This document shows positions 1-7,377 of a stretch of DNA of 64,000 bases, piece after piece. Position numbers and translations under genes: made by a program. Under the pieces are notes generated by a model, which was not told the DNA's origin, ran no database searches, and saw nothing but the letters and a program-made list of their open reading frames with translations. The stretch spans positions 45,948-109,947 of the forward strand of contig CAMYZE010000007.1 in assembly GCA_947303805.1 (NCBI GenBank). The letters are read 5' to 3'. Each line of letters begins with the position of its first letter. Position 1 is the stretch's first letter. The stretch comes from an uncultured Clostridia bacterium (lineage in GTDB: Bacteria; Bacillota; Clostridia; Lachnospirales; Lachnospiraceae).

Positions 1-339
1 GCAATTATAATGATTGCGGTAATGGGGGCAGGGTTAGTTATAAGCAAAAATCAATGGCTTGCTGCAATCGTTAAAATACTTATCAGAATAGCTGAGAAGT
101 ATATCAACGCTGATGGTAAGGTAAAGATGAACTTTGTTACGAAGATTGTATTATATATCTATAATATAATCTTTAAGTCGTTGAAGTTAGCGATACCAAG
201 CGAAATCGAGATTCAGAGCTATTGCCAAAAGATATACGATGAGATATCTGATCAAGTTAATAAGATTAAAGCTTTAAATGTAACAACCACTAATGCAGAA
301 GTAAATAAAATTATTAAAGATATCACAAAGGAGAATTAA
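1..339 (+). CDS. Small phage protein, probably holin-like; 5' end outside window
   Basis: The reading frame is open from base 1 and has an ATG at base 10, so the true start may lie upstream. The visible product has a short hydrophobic start (IAVMGAGLVI). An amphipathic middle with an IAEKYINADGK segment recalls LLH-type phage holins, which carry one membrane helix and a similar conserved stretch. A charged C-terminus ends in NKIIKDITKEN. It lies 1 base before a membrane protein and about 530 bases before an endolysin, so a role in lysis is plausible. The family is not recognised firmly. Confidence 0.5.
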   Translation, partial: AIIMIAVMGAGLVISKNQWLAAIVKILIRIAEKYINADGKVKMNFVTKIVLYIYNIIFKSLKLAIPSEIEIQSYCQKIYDEISDQVNKIKALNVTTTNAEVNKIIKDITKEN

Positions 340-340
340 C

Positions 341-880
341 ATGGAAAAGTTAAGGCTTTGGATCGAAAACATAGGAATGAAAAAGATGTGTCTATTCATT
401 CACTATTTTTTCGCAATAATTGTCAGCATGACATGTTTTGTCGGTTGTACTGTTTTGACGTTTATTCCACAGACAGTTGACGTCACGGTACTTATGAAAC
501 TGTATGTAATTATAATGATATACTGTGTTGTTGTAATTGCATATATTACAATTTTATGTATTTTTGAGCAAATGCAGACGATGAACAAAAGGAATACAAA
601 GTTTGACTGGATAGCATTTTTTATCGGATTCTGCATGTTTGTTACATTGGGCCTCATTATTGTTTGTATTGTATATATGTTTACACATGAACTTAATGAG
701 ATAACTTCAAAACTATGGATAACCTTAATTGCAATATTTGGTTCAATGTTTATGGTTGAGAGTGGTGGTGGATATATTTATAAGGGTTACAAAAATAAGA
801 TTATGGCCAGACTTGGACTGATGTCTGAGCAAGTAAAAGAAACCAAGGATGATATTAAAGATGAAGTAAATGAAAGTTAG
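341..880 (+). CDS. Four-helix membrane protein of the phage lysis module
   Basis: A 179-residue protein with four predicted membrane segments at roughly residues 17-45, 51-73, 89-115 and 126-148. A charged tail (about 155-179) is rich in Lys, Glu and Asp. An AAAGGAG site precedes the ATG. Its stop overlaps the start of the endolysin gene by 11 bases, so translation of the two is probably coupled. The position between a holin-like gene and an endolysin suggests a holin or lysis accessory protein. No specific family is recognised, and the topology is unlike the common two-helix holins. Confidence 0.6.
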   Translation: MEKLRLWIENIGMKKMCLFIHYFFAIIVSMTCFVGCTVLTFIPQTVDVTVLMKLYVIIMIYCVVVIAYITILCIFEQMQTMNKRNTKFDWIAFFIGFCMFVTLGLIIVCIVYMFTHELNEITSKLWITLIAIFGSMFMVESGGGYIYKGYKNKIMARLGLMSEQVKETKDDIKDEVNES

Positions 881-1715
881 CGAAAGTGGAAAAAAGTTAA
901 TAAAAGACTTTGAAGGGCTAAGACTTAAGGCATATAAAGATAGTGTAGGAGTGATGACTATTGGTTATGGTCACACTGGTAAACTATTGCCGAATGCTAT
1001 TACTAAGGCAAAGGCTGAAGAGTATTTTGATTCTGATGTAATTAGTGCGGGAAAAAAGGTTAATAAATATCATTATAATTATACTCAGAATCAATTTGAT
1101 GCCTTAGTGTCATTTGCGTTTAATATTGGTAATATTGACCAATTAACTGCTAACGGAACCAGGACATTAGACGAGATACTAGAAAAGATTCCATTATATG
1201 TGTATGCTGGTGGGGTAAAGAGTACAGGTCTTGAAAAGAGAAGAAAAGCAGAATGCGAGCTATTTAGTAGTGACTATTCTACAGTTAATACCAATAATAG
1301 CACTATTAAATCTTATTTGTTTAAGAAACATGCAAACACTTATCTTTCCAAGAATTTTCAAGTCAAAGAGTTCATCGCCAAAGGCTCACCGCTTCGCGAT
1401 ATGTATGAGCGAGGTGTGTATTATGAGTTATGGATAGATGATAGATTAGTAGGATTTCTTCAAAGAATACGAGACCACTTCGGAAGGCCAATTATCATAA
1501 CATCTGGCTATCGCCCTGCAGCATACAATAAGTCAGTAAATGGTGCCACATCGTCATTACATATTGAAGGAAGAGCAGCTGATATAAGGATTGATGGTAT
1601 CTCTCCAAGGGTACTTGCTGCATATTGTAAGAGCATCGGTGTCAAGGGTATTGGAACTTATGCCGATTTTGTGCATATAGATACCAGGGAAAATGCTTAT
1701 TACTGGAATGGATAA
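870..1715 (+). CDS. Phage endolysin: T4-type muramidase plus M15 peptidase domain
   Basis: A 281-residue, two-domain cell-wall hydrolase. Residues about 1-135 form a GH24 lysozyme: Glu15, Asp24 and Thr30 have exactly the E-8-D-5-T spacing of phage muramidases, followed by GYGHT. Residues about 150-281 resemble the M15 (D-Ala-D-Ala carboxypeptidase-like) family, with SGYRP, SLHIEGRAADIRI and a terminal HIDTR supplying His/Asp/His zinc ligands. There is no signal peptide, so export would depend on the upstream holin-like proteins. The gene overlaps the preceding membrane protein and is followed at once by a strong terminator. The muramidase-plus-peptidase combination would cut both glycan and peptide. 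Confidence 0.9.
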   Translation: MKVSESGKKLIKDFEGLRLKAYKDSVGVMTIGYGHTGKLLPNAITKAKAEEYFDSDVISAGKKVNKYHYNYTQNQFDALVSFAFNIGNIDQLTANGTRTLDEILEKIPLYVYAGGVKSTGLEKRRKAECELFSSDYSTVNTNNSTIKSYLFKKHANTYLSKNFQVKEFIAKGSPLRDMYERGVYYELWIDDRLVGFLQRIRDHFGRPIIITSGYRPAAYNKSVNGATSSLHIEGRAADIRIDGISPRVLAAYCKSIGVKGIGTYADFVHIDTRENAYYWNG

Positions 1716-1738
1716 AAAGCCCTATTACAGGGCTTTTT
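1714..1738 (+). terminator. Rho-independent terminator after the endolysin
   Basis: A perfect 10-bp stem (AAAAAGCCCT / AGGGCTTTTT) with a 5-nt loop runs into a run of T. It closes the lysis operon. Confidence 0.9.
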
Positions 1739-1783
1739 TTGTTGCAAAATAATAGTGTTTTTATAGATTTTTAATTCATAATT

Positions 1784-1792
1784 TGCTATAAT
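1784..1792 (+). promoter_or_regulatory. Extended -10 promoter (TGCTATAAT)
   Basis: A perfect TGnTATAAT lies in the junction and points toward def. No good -35 is seen 16-18 bases upstream. It is the only consensus-like promoter before the def operon. Confidence 0.45.
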
Positions 1793-1830
1793 TATGTAGC
1801 ATTTGCGAGCATTTTAAGAAAAGATTTTGA

Positions 1831-1850
1831 GTCAAATTTGGGTCAAATTT
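1831..1850. repeat. Tandem direct repeat of GTCAAATTT
   Basis: Two copies of GTCAAATTT at 1831-1839 and 1842-1850, 11 bases apart (one helical turn). The spacing suits binding of a protein such as a tyrosine integrase to arm sites. No binding protein is visible in the window. Confidence 0.5.
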
Positions 1851-1865
1851 TTTGTAATTCTTGAA

Positions 1866-1891
1866 ACAATGTGAAAGTATTTACACATTGT
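1866..1891. repeat. Inverted repeat ACAATGTG / CACATTGT
   Basis: Perfect 8-bp arms at 1866-1873 and 1884-1891 with a 10-nt spacer. It could be a protein-binding palindrome or an RNA hairpin at the prophage edge. Confidence 0.5.
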
Positions 1892-1900
1892 GTGAAATAA

Positions 1901-1952
1901 AAAACATTGAATAATCAATGAAATCAAGGAAAAGTTGATTACTCAATGTTTT
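1901..1952. repeat. Long inverted repeat, 18-bp arms
   Basis: Arms at 1901-1918 and 1935-1952 are complementary at 17 of 18 positions, with a 16-nt loop. The right arm ends in TTTT, so it could also act as a bidirectional terminator at the end of the prophage. Confidence 0.6.
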
Positions 1953-1972
1953 TGAAAATTGCTGAAAACCAA

Positions 1973-1992
1973 TTCGAATCCTTTCACGCTCG
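1973..1992 (+). other. Possible attR: tRNA 3'-end-like segment
   Basis: TTCGAAT followed by five bases (CCTTT), seven bases (CACGCTC) and a G mimics a tRNA T-loop, T-stem 3' strand, acceptor 3' strand and discriminator. The bases just upstream do not pair with CCTTT, so there is no complete T-arm and no tRNA gene here. Prophages integrated in tRNA genes leave such a 3' fragment at the distal end. This is inference; the intact tRNA would lie outside the window. Confidence 0.35.
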
Positions 1993-1995
1993 CGA

Positions 1996-2024
1996 AAGGG
2001 CTATTTATAGCCCTTAAGTTTTTA
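1996..2024 (+). terminator. Terminator-like hairpin before def
   Basis: An 8-bp stem (AAGGGCTA / TAGCCCTT) with a TTTA loop is followed by AAGTTTTTA. It may be the original terminator of a host tRNA transcript. The T-run is imperfect. Confidence 0.6.
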
Positions 2025-2038
2025 TTGGAAGGAAAACA

Positions 2039-2539
2039 ATGTCAGAGAGAACAGTGAGACAAACTGGTGATGAGATCTTGAGGAAACAATCAAAAGATGT
2101 TTCTGAACTCACCGACAGATTAAAAGAATTGATTGTAGACATGAAGGACACTATGAAAATACATGGTGGCTGTGGTTTAGCTGCTGTGCAAGTCGGTGTG
2201 CTAAAGAAAATTATAATTTGTGCCCCAGAGGAAGACAAAGAGCCAGTGGTATTAATTAATCCTGAAATTATAAGTTCATCAAGTGAGACTGAAGAAGATA
2301 GCGAGGGATGTCTTTCGGTTGATGGCTACAGAGGACAGGTAGTAAGACCAAAGAGTATAGTTGTAAAAGCAAAAGATGAAAACATGAATGACATGGAGTT
2401 TGATGCTGAAGGTTTTTTTGCAAGAATAATATGTCACGAAGTCGACCATCTAAATGGAGTTCTATATACTGATAAAGTAGTGCCAGGAACTCTTAAAGAT
2501 GTAAATGAAGAAGAAAGTACCAAAGAGGAAATTGAATAG
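2039..2539 (+). CDS. def: Peptide deformylase
   Basis: Removes the N-formyl group from nascent proteins in the cytoplasm. At 166 residues it is typical for the family. All three motifs are present: GCGLAAVQVG (44-53), EGCLS (89-93, with Cys91 as metal ligand) and HEVDH (133-137). Motif 1 has Val where most deformylases have Pro (GxGLAAPQ). The C-terminal tail is acidic. The ATG follows a GGAAGG site. It opens the operon with fmt, whose GTG start overlaps its stop by one base, matching the functional pairing of formylation and deformylation. Confidence 0.96.
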   Translation: MSERTVRQTGDEILRKQSKDVSELTDRLKELIVDMKDTMKIHGGCGLAAVQVGVLKKIIICAPEEDKEPVVLINPEIISSSSETEEDSEGCLSVDGYRGQVVRPKSIVVKAKDENMNDMEFDAEGFFARIICHEVDHLNGVLYTDKVVPGTLKDVNEEESTKEEIE

Positions 2540-3459
2540 TGAATATAGTTTTTATGGGCACACCTGATTTTTCTGTGCCGACATTGGAAAAACTTTATAA
2601 TGATAAAGATATAAACATATCTTACGTTGTGACAAAAGTTGATACAAAATCAAACCGCGGGCAAAAAATAAATTTTTCAGATGTCAAAAAGAAGGCTATA
2701 GAATTAAATTTAAACATTTTACAACCCATAAAGATAAAAGAGGACAGAGAAGTAATAGAAAAACTTATAGAAGCTAAACCTGATTTTATAGTTGTAGTCG
2801 CATATGGTCAGATATTATCAAAAGAAATACTTGATATACCAAAGTGCGCATGTATAAATGGTCACGCATCTCTTCTGCCAAAGTATAGAGGAGCTTCACC
2901 AATACAAAGTGCCATCTTAAATGGTGATACTATTACAGGCACAACATCAATGCTCATGGACGTAGGACTTGATACGGGCGATATTTTATTACAAAAATCA
3001 ATAGAGATAAATAATAAAGAGACATCCGACAGTCTGTTTGAGAGACTTTCTCATCTTACCGCAGATGTGATTTTAGAGACGGTGAAGAATTATGAAAGTA
3101 TTGAAAGAATTAAACAAGATGATTCGTTAGCCACCAAGTCAGTGATAATTAAAAAAGAATTTGGAAAGATAGATTTTAAAAATGAGACCAAACTTGAGAT
3201 AGATAGAAAAATAAGAGCCTATACTTCATGGCCTTCCGCATTTATCGATATAGATTCTATACAATATAAGATTTGGGATGTAGATATTTGTGAAGACGTA
3301 GACATAGATAATGCGGTGAAGTTTAGCGATGATATATATATTTATAAAGACAGGCTCTTTGCAATATGTAAAGATGGAATTATTGAGATAAAAGAAATTC
3401 AAAAGAGCGGCAAAAATAGAATGAAGGCAAAAGATTTTATAAATGGATTGAAGAAATAG
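2539..3459 (+). CDS. fmt: Methionyl-tRNA formyltransferase
   Basis: Transfers formyl from 10-formyl-THF to initiator Met-tRNA. The 306-residue length is usual. The N-terminal formyltransferase fold has catalytic Asn107, His109 and Asp145 (INGHASLLPKYRG and GLDTGD). The C-terminal domain from about residue 205 binds tRNA. It starts with GTG inside the def stop, with GAGG upstream in def, so the two genes are translationally coupled. Confidence 0.97.
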   Translation: MNIVFMGTPDFSVPTLEKLYNDKDINISYVVTKVDTKSNRGQKINFSDVKKKAIELNLNILQPIKIKEDREVIEKLIEAKPDFIVVVAYGQILSKEILDIPKCACINGHASLLPKYRGASPIQSAILNGDTITGTTSMLMDVGLDTGDILLQKSIEINNKETSDSLFERLSHLTADVILETVKNYESIERIKQDDSLATKSVIIKKEFGKIDFKNETKLEIDRKIRAYTSWPSAFIDIDSIQYKIWDVDICEDVDIDNAVKFSDDIYIYKDRLFAICKDGIIEIKEIQKSGKNRMKAKDFINGLKK

Positions 3460-3468
3460 GAGGTGACT

Positions 3469-4158
3469 ATGTATTATTATGATTCAAGCTATATTTTGGT
3501 AATTATTGCTGCAGTTATAACATTGGCTGTACAGGCTTATATGACATCAACATTTAATAAGTATCAGCAAATTGTGTCAAAGTCAGGAATTAGTGCATAT
3601 GAAGCTGCTAAGAGAATACTTGCTGGCAGTGGTATAACCAATGTCCAAATAGGGCATGTGGATGGTAATTTAACTGATCACTATGCTCCGACAAAGAAGG
3701 AACTCAATCTTTCAGATGCAACTTATAGCAGTAGAAGCATCGCATCTATAGGTGTTGCGGCTCACGAATGTGGTCATGCAATTCAGGACAATAAAAACAT
3801 GGCATTACTCAGTTTTCAAATGTCTATAGTTCCAGTTGTGAGCTTTGCCTCAAAACTTTCTATACCAGTAATTTTGGTAGGCATAGTTCTTGGTATGATG
3901 GGGCTTACACAGGTGGGTATCATACTTTTTGCCACCACGCTTTTATATCAATTGCTTACTCTGCCTATAGAGTTCAATGCATCAAATAATGCAATAACAG
4001 TTCTAAGAGAACAGGGAATAATGGATGAGTCAGAATTATATGGGGTTAAAAAAGTTCTCACAGCAGCTGCGCTCACTTATGTTGCTGCGGCAGCAAGCAC
4101 AATTTTACAGCTCCTTAGATTTGTGATGATTGCAAGCGGCTCAAGAAGAAGAAATTAG
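3469..4158 (+). CDS. YugP-type membrane zinc metallopeptidase
   Basis: A 229-residue integral membrane protein of the neutral zinc metallopeptidase family (YugP type). The zinc motif HECGH is at 99-103. Hydrophobic segments lie at about 6-24, 118-160 and near the C-terminus. The ATG at 3469 is chosen because the alternative GTG at 3463 lies inside the AGGAGG site (3458-3463). This gene commonly sits between fmt and rsmB in Clostridia. Its physiological substrate is not known. Confidence 0.88.
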   Translation: MYYYDSSYILVIIAAVITLAVQAYMTSTFNKYQQIVSKSGISAYEAAKRILAGSGITNVQIGHVDGNLTDHYAPTKKELNLSDATYSSRSIASIGVAAHECGHAIQDNKNMALLSFQMSIVPVVSFASKLSIPVILVGIVLGMMGLTQVGIILFATTLLYQLLTLPIEFNASNNAITVLREQGIMDESELYGVKKVLTAAALTYVAAAASTILQLLRFVMIASGSRRRN

Positions 4159-5421
4159 ATGGCAAATAATGTCAAAAATATAAGAATAATTTCATTCAAT
4201 ATTTTGTATGAAGTACTTTTTAATGACAAATTGCTAAATAAAGTTATAGACGAAAAGTTTGATAGAGAAAAACTTAGTGAAAATGATAAGTCATTTATCA
4301 AGAGAGAGTGTACAGGAACAATAGAAAAACTCCAAAAGATAGACGAAATCATTGATAAATACTCAAAAGTTAAAACAAAAAAGTTAGATAAGAATGTATT
4401 GATAGTGCTTCGTCTTGCAATATATGAACTTGAATTTATGGATAAGGTCCCTGCTTTTGCAACTATCAACGAATTTGTAAATATAGTTAAACATTCAAAA
4501 AATAGCAGACTATCAGGATACATCAATGCAGTTTTGAGAAGCATAGTAAGAGAAGAAAATTTTGATGATAGAAGCTTGGAAACGAAAGAAAAAAATTGCT
4601 ATTTTAGAATATATAATAACCATGAGGACAAAGTATTAAAAGAACTTAATGATAAGAATATTTCATATAAAAAATATGATGGCGCTCTTGATTTTAAATT
4701 TGCAAAAGTGTATTCAGTTCAAAAGTACAAAGATATTATAGAGCTTGATTCATTTAAAGATGGAGACATACTTATAGAAGATGCTAGCTCTATATATATG
4801 ACAGATAAACTTGCATTTTTTATAAAGGAAAGAGAGAAGGAAGTAAAGAAAGTTAGTGGGAAAGATACAATTTCGATGATGAAATTACTTGATTCATGCT
4901 CTTCACCTGGTGGGAAGATACTGTCACTCATAGATCTAATATACGACGATTATTTTTATTTCTATGCTGAGGCGAGAGATATAAGCGAAGAAAAGATATT
5001 AAAGATTTGCGAAAATGTAAATAGACTTAAAGTTTTAGATTTAAATTTAAATGTAAAAGATGCAACAATTCATGATGAACTTGATGATGATAAATATGAT
5101 GTCGTAATTTTAGATGTACCATGTACTGGTCTTGGTGTAGTGAATAAAAAGCCAGACATAAAGCTTAAGTATAGTGATGAAAAGAGAGATTCACTTGTAA
5201 ACATTCAAAGAAAGATATTAGATGCCAATAAACATTATATAAAGAAAGGCGGCATACTATCTTACTCCACCTGCACTACTACAAGAGAAGAAAACGAAGA
5301 CAATATAAAATATTTTCTATCAAATAATAGTGACTTTGAAATTATATTTGAAAAGAGAATTGAACTAAATGATGATAATAAATCCGACGGTTTTTATATG
5401 TGCTTTATGAGACGGGTATAA
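4159..5421 (+). CDS. rsmB: 16S rRNA (cytosine-967-C5)-methyltransferase RsmB
   Basis: Methylates C967 of 16S rRNA with SAM. Residues about 1-130 form the NusB-like RNA-binding domain. The methyltransferase domain carries SCSSPGGK (246-253), DVPCTG (319-324, Cys322) and YSTCT (369-373, Cys372), the two cysteines used by m5C-RNA methyltransferases. At 420 residues it is slightly short, with trimmed loops. It starts directly after the stop of the zinc peptidase gene. Confidence 0.95.
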   Translation: MANNVKNIRIISFNILYEVLFNDKLLNKVIDEKFDREKLSENDKSFIKRECTGTIEKLQKIDEIIDKYSKVKTKKLDKNVLIVLRLAIYELEFMDKVPAFATINEFVNIVKHSKNSRLSGYINAVLRSIVREENFDDRSLETKEKNCYFRIYNNHEDKVLKELNDKNISYKKYDGALDFKFAKVYSVQKYKDIIELDSFKDGDILIEDASSIYMTDKLAFFIKEREKEVKKVSGKDTISMMKLLDSCSSPGGKILSLIDLIYDDYFYFYAEARDISEEKILKICENVNRLKVLDLNLNVKDATIHDELDDDKYDVVILDVPCTGLGVVNKKPDIKLKYSDEKRDSLVNIQRKILDANKHYIKKGGILSYSTCTTTREENEDNIKYFLSNNSDFEIIFEKRIELNDDNKSDGFYMCFMRRV

Positions 5422-6458
5422 TGAATATAAGAGATTTGACAATTGAAGAACTTTCAGATTTGATGAAAGACCTATCCGAACAAAGTTATCGTTCCAATCA
5501 ATTATTTGACTGGCTGCATAATAAGATGGTTTTATCATTTGATGAGATTTCAAATGTGAGCAAAGATCTTAAGGATAGAATAAGAGATAAGTTAGATATA
5601 GGATTTCCAACTATATATAAAGAGTATATATCTAAGATAGATGATACAAAAAAATATCTTATACTTTTAAATGATGGCAATATAATTGAGTCGGTTTTGA
5701 TGAAATATAAATATGGTTACAGCCTTTGTATAAGCTCTCAGGTTGGATGCAATATGGGTTGCAAATTTTGCGCTTCCACTATAGGAGGGCTTAAAAGGAA
5801 TCTAGAAGTACATGAGATGCTTGCGCAAGTATATCTTATATCAAGACATAACGACATAAAAATTTCGCATATTGTAGTGATGGGCTCAGGTGAACCGTTA
5901 AATAACTTTGAAAATTTAGTTAAGTTTTTAGATATTATAAATTGTGATAAGGGTCAAAATATAAGCGAGAGAAATATCACTGTATCAACTTGTGGCATAA
6001 TAGATAAGATTAAAAAACTCGCCGATTTAGATAGATCTATAACACTAGCATTAAGTCTCCACGCACCAAGCGATGAGATTAGAAAAGATATTATGCCAGT
6101 AGCGAATAAGTATTCTCTAAATGATACGATAGATGCCATGTCATATTATTTTGAAAAGACTAATCGTAGAATAACATTTGAATACAGTCTTATCGAAAAT
6201 GTGAATGATGGTGCTGATAATGCCAATAAACTAGTAAAGCTCTTCAAAGATCGATTTAAAAATAAGCATATAGATTTTAATGTCAATCTTATACCAGTCA
6301 ATGTCGTAAAAGAGAATAATTACAAAAGACCTAATATAGATAGAGTAAATACTTTTAAAGAAATACTTGAAATAAACAATGTTGCAGTTACTTTGAGAAG
6401 AGAGCTGGGAAAGGATATAAGTGGTTCTTGCGGACAACTTAGAGCGAGCGTGAAGTAA
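5421..6458 (+). CDS. rlmN: 23S rRNA/tRNA adenine-C2 methyltransferase RlmN (radical SAM)
   Basis: Methylates A2503 of 23S rRNA and A37 of some tRNAs. The radical SAM cluster motif C-x3-C-x2-C uses Cys110, Cys114 and Cys117 (CNMGCKFC). GSGEPLNN follows. The C-terminal CGQL (Cys337) carries the methyl-transfer cysteine. The ATG at 5421 overlaps the rsmB stop (TAATG) and gives the usual N-terminus MNIRDLT. An in-frame ATG seven codons upstream is less likely. The length is 345 residues. Confidence 0.96.
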   Translation: MNIRDLTIEELSDLMKDLSEQSYRSNQLFDWLHNKMVLSFDEISNVSKDLKDRIRDKLDIGFPTIYKEYISKIDDTKKYLILLNDGNIIESVLMKYKYGYSLCISSQVGCNMGCKFCASTIGGLKRNLEVHEMLAQVYLISRHNDIKISHIVVMGSGEPLNNFENLVKFLDIINCDKGQNISERNITVSTCGIIDKIKKLADLDRSITLALSLHAPSDEIRKDIMPVANKYSLNDTIDAMSYYFEKTNRRITFEYSLIENVNDGADNANKLVKLFKDRFKNKHIDFNVNLIPVNVVKENNYKRPNIDRVNTFKEILEINNVAVTLRRELGKDISGSCGQLRASVK

Positions 6459-6459
6459 T

Positions 6460-7377
6460 TTGAAGTTTTTTGCAAAAACGGATCTTGGTAAGATTAGGCA
6501 AGTCAATCAAGATTACTACATAGCTGAGAATAGGAAGGTTGGTATATTTCCAAACCTATTCATTGTAGCGGATGGAGTTGGAAGTAATAGAGATAGCGCA
6601 TTTGCTTCCAAACACTGTTCGAGTTTTGTGCTTGATCAAATATCGCTTTCAAAACCTGGCGCTGACATTAAAGATGAACTTGCGAAAGCTTATAGGCTTG
6701 CAAATGCAGATCTAGTTTATAGGATAATGGCTAACCCTAAGTATAAGGGGATGGGGACCACGATGGTCTGTGCAACAGTAGTAAATGACAAGGCCATAGT
6801 GGTAAACGTAGGAGATTCAAGATGTTATCACATAAGCAATGATATAAGGCAGATAACTAGAGATCATAGCATTGCTGAAGAACTTGTAAATGAAAATGCG
6901 ATTGAGAGGGGTTCTGAAAAGTATAAGGAACTAAAAAGCCAACTTAGCAGAGCCTTTGGAGCGGGAAAAAAAATAGAACCAGACTTTTTCGAAGTTGATT
7001 TAAGGATGGGAGACTATTTACTACTTTGCACAGATGGACTAAGCAACATGGTAGATGATGACACAATTTATGAGATAGTTAATAAGGACACGACTATTGA
7101 GTCCAAAGTAGATGAGCTTGTAGATGAGGCAAATAAAAATGGTGGAAGAGATAATATAGCGATAATACTTATATATATAGATATTGTTAATCGAGATAAC
7201 TCGGTATTTGAAAAAGAGAAGCAAAAAGCCTATCAAGATGCGATGAGCCACCTAAAAAATGATAGTAGTGATAAGAAGAGTGATATAAAAGCCATATTAG
7301 ATAATAGGACATCCTTGCTAAATGATAACTTTAGAAGTAGAAGCAGAAAGAGAAAGGATGGTGAGAGAGATGAGTAA
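6460..7377 (+). CDS. PP2C-family protein serine/threonine phosphatase (PrpC/Stp)
   Basis: Dephosphorylates targets of the adjacent PASTA kinase. Metal-binding PP2C motifs are visible: ADGVGS near residue 38, MGTTMV, VGDSRCY, TDGLSNM and GGRDN. The start is a TTG two bases after the rlmN stop, with only a weak ribosome site. A basic tail of about 60 residues after the catalytic domain is longer than in minimal homologues of about 245 residues. The gene overlaps the kinase start by 8 bases, the classic phosphatase-kinase pair. Confidence 0.93.
   Translation: MKFFAKTDLGKIRQVNQDYYIAENRKVGIFPNLFIVADGVGSNRDSAFASKHCSSFVLDQISLSKPGADIKDELAKAYRLANADLVYRIMANPKYKGMGTTMVCATVVNDKAIVVNVGDSRCYHISNDIRQITRDHSIAEELVNENAIERGSEKYKELKSQLSRAFGAGKKIEPDFFEVDLRMGDYLLLCTDGLSNMVDDDTIYEIVNKDTTIESKVDELVDEANKNGGRDNIAIILIYIDIVNRDNSVFEKEKQKAYQDAMSHLKNDSSDKKSDIKAILDNRTSLLNDNFRSRSRKRKDGERDE

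Larger units (their letters stand above)
1..1992. mobile_element. Right end of a prophage (lysis module plus edge)
   Basis: Two small membrane or holin-like genes are followed by a phage-type endolysin with a strong terminator. After that comes about 300 bp of non-coding repeats before an ordinary housekeeping operon starts at def. Lysis genes at the end of a prophage, next to a repeat-rich attachment edge, are the usual layout. The rest of the element, including any integrase, would lie left of the window. The right boundary is inferred from a tRNA-3'-end-like segment at 1973-1992 and is uncertain by tens of bases. Confidence 0.7.
1741..2038. other. Non-coding prophage/host junction
   Basis: About 300 bp without a plausible gene. 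It holds an extended -10 promoter, tandem 9-bp direct repeats, two inverted repeats, a segment resembling the 3' end of a tRNA, and a terminator-like hairpin just before def. The density of short repeats fits integrase arm sites and an attachment site. No integrase or intact tRNA is present here. Confidence 0.6.
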
